Assembly: GCF_032714495.1 (NCBI RefSeq)
Contig: NZ_JAWDKB010000004.1
Coordinates: 186,001-250,000, forward strand
DNA length: 64,000 nucleotides
Origin: Methanorbis rubei
GTDB taxonomy: Archaea > Halobacteriota > Methanomicrobia > Methanomicrobiales > Methanocorpusculaceae
Reading direction: 5' to 3'
Of this stretch, positions 63,243 through 64,000 are shown piece after piece. The position numbers were made by a program, and so were the translations under genes. How positions within the stretch are numbered: the stretch's first letter is position 1; each line of letters begins with the position of its first letter. The notes beneath the pieces were generated by a model. The model saw nothing but the letters and a program-made list of their open reading frames with translations, made no database searches and was not told the origin of the DNA.

Positions 63243-63338
63243 AGTGATAATACATCTCACGGAATTGATTAATAATATTCTGGAGGGAGACCGGCAGGTT
63301 TTACTTTTCCCTGCTCAAGAGTACTAGTTACTATTTCT

Positions 63339-64000
63339 ATGCGTTTGTTGGTAATTGATCCGAAGTTTGGCGCTGCCGGCGATATGGTTACCGGAGCGTT
63401 TCTTGCGGTCGGTGCTGACCGTGAAGCGGTCGTTCGTGCGATGCGGTCAGTTGTTGCGGACCCGACCGTAGACGACGTCGTCCGCTGCGGCATGCCTGCC
63501 GTGTTGGTGAAAACACATGCAGGGCCTGCACACCGGACGCTTGAGGAGGTGCTCGCCCGTGTGGAAACTGCGGACGCTCCGGCTGACGCTCTCATTCTTG
63601 CAAAGAGGGTCTTTGCCCGAATCGCATCAGCCGAGGAGCAGGTACACGGCACGCATCATGTGCATTTTCATGAGGTCGGGGCTGATGACGCGATAGCGGA
63701 CGTGATTGGTGCATGCACCGGTTTTGTTTCGCTCAATATTGATGCAGTGCATATTCTTCCAATTTCGATTGGCTCAGGAACAGTGAACTGTGCCCACGGG
63801 ATTATGCCGATTCCGGCTCCTGCAACCGCAGAGATTTTGAAAAACTCTGACCTGACCGTCTCGGCAGGTGAGTTTTCCGGCGAGCTGTGCACACCGACGG
63901 GAGCAGCCCTTCTTGCGGAATTTTCCGCAACCTGTGGGACGAGCGAACATACCGGACGGATTGTTTCGGTCGGCTGCGGTGCAGGGACGCGTGATCCTGC
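63339..64000 (+). CDS. larC: LarC-like nickel insertion protein (partial, runs off the window)
   Basis: Family of the nickel-pincer cofactor cyclometallase LarC, common in methanogens as TIGR00299/DUF111. The 220 visible residues start LLVIDPKFGAAGDMVTGAFL. They include HGTHHVHFHEVGADDAIADV and IGSGTVNCAHGIMPIPAPAT, with the diagnostic His-rich HHVHFHEVG and the GIMPIPAPAT block. SGELCTPTGAALLAEFS follows. The C-terminal half lies beyond 64000. The ATG at 63339 is the only good start and is 97 bases from the divergent CDC48 start. Confidence 0.92.
   Translation, partial: MRLLVIDPKFGAAGDMVTGAFLAVGADREAVVRAMRSVVADPTVDDVVRCGMPAVLVKTHAGPAHRTLEEVLARVETADAPADALILAKRVFARIASAEEQVHGTHHVHFHEVGADDAIADVIGACTGFVSLNIDAVHILPISIGSGTVNCAHGIMPIPAPATAEILKNSDLTVSAGEFSGELCTPTGAALLAEFSATCGTSEHTGRIVSVGCGAGTRDP

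Overview
The window comes from a methanogenic archaeon, most likely of the order Methanomicrobiales. Methanocorpusculum is my best guess at genus, but it rests on gene content and not on a search. The evidence is methanogenesis marker protein 12, the pterin diphosphokinase MptE of methanopterin synthesis, CofC of coenzyme F420 synthesis, a four-subunit pyruvate synthase in gamma-delta-alpha-beta order, archaeal CDC48, an archaeal Thg1, an AglJ-type glycosyltransferase and two lysine tRNAs. Coding is dense and moderately GC-rich outside one glycan region. Genes are often joined by ATGA or GTGA overlaps.

Layout. 0-9.4 kb: prephenate dehydratase, a J-domain protein, a DUF4145-like protein, the S-adenosylhomocysteine hydrolase family gene facing hisF, a methyltransferase, a bacterial-style ThrRS, and a frameshifted unknown gene. 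9.6-9.8 kb: two identical tRNA-Lys genes. 10-17.6 kb: a TrkA-N/DHH fusion, mptE and a radical SAM enzyme in one overlapping string, then a GNAT, a PRC-barrel protein, thg1, dapF and marker 12. 17.8-20.7 kb: porCDAB. 20.7-25.8 kb: a Yip1-type membrane protein, threonine synthase, a YdjM-type membrane protein, and a ComEC-like metallo-beta-lactamase with DUF3006. 25.9-40 kb: a surface-glycan locus. Its parts are a flippase, a CDP-glucose to CDP-3,6-dideoxyhexose set on the plus strand, a UDP-glucose, UDP-glucuronate and UDP-xylose set on the minus strand (its last gene frameshifted), and several glycosyltransferases. 40-55.4 kb: a nitrilase, a TerC-like protein, an amino-acid ABC transporter without a binding protein, a 1584-residue helicase-nuclease, an AglJ-like glycosyltransferase, argG, a YeiH-type exporter, an MFS transporter, YbaN, and an HTH/DUF3796 pair. 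55.4-64 kb: a degenerate Fic protein, then an MBL hydrolase, AAA ATPase, TPR and cofC string, CDC48, and the start of larC, which runs off the window.

The most striking feature not explained by genes is a set of long imperfect inverted repeats. They are built from degenerate CACGGA-like words and a few exchangeable hairpin modules. At least ten lie in gene borders outside the glycan half of the window and never inside an operon. I see none between about 21.9 and 50.3 kb. At 56.5 kb the two arms extend symmetrically into the flanking gene sequence.

How the genes work together. Central anabolism is represented by pyruvate synthase, amino-acid synthesis (pheA, hisF, thrC, dapF, argG) and cofactor synthesis (mptE, cofC). 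The glycan locus supplies nucleotide sugars, glycosyltransferases and a flippase, probably for S-layer or cell-surface glycans.
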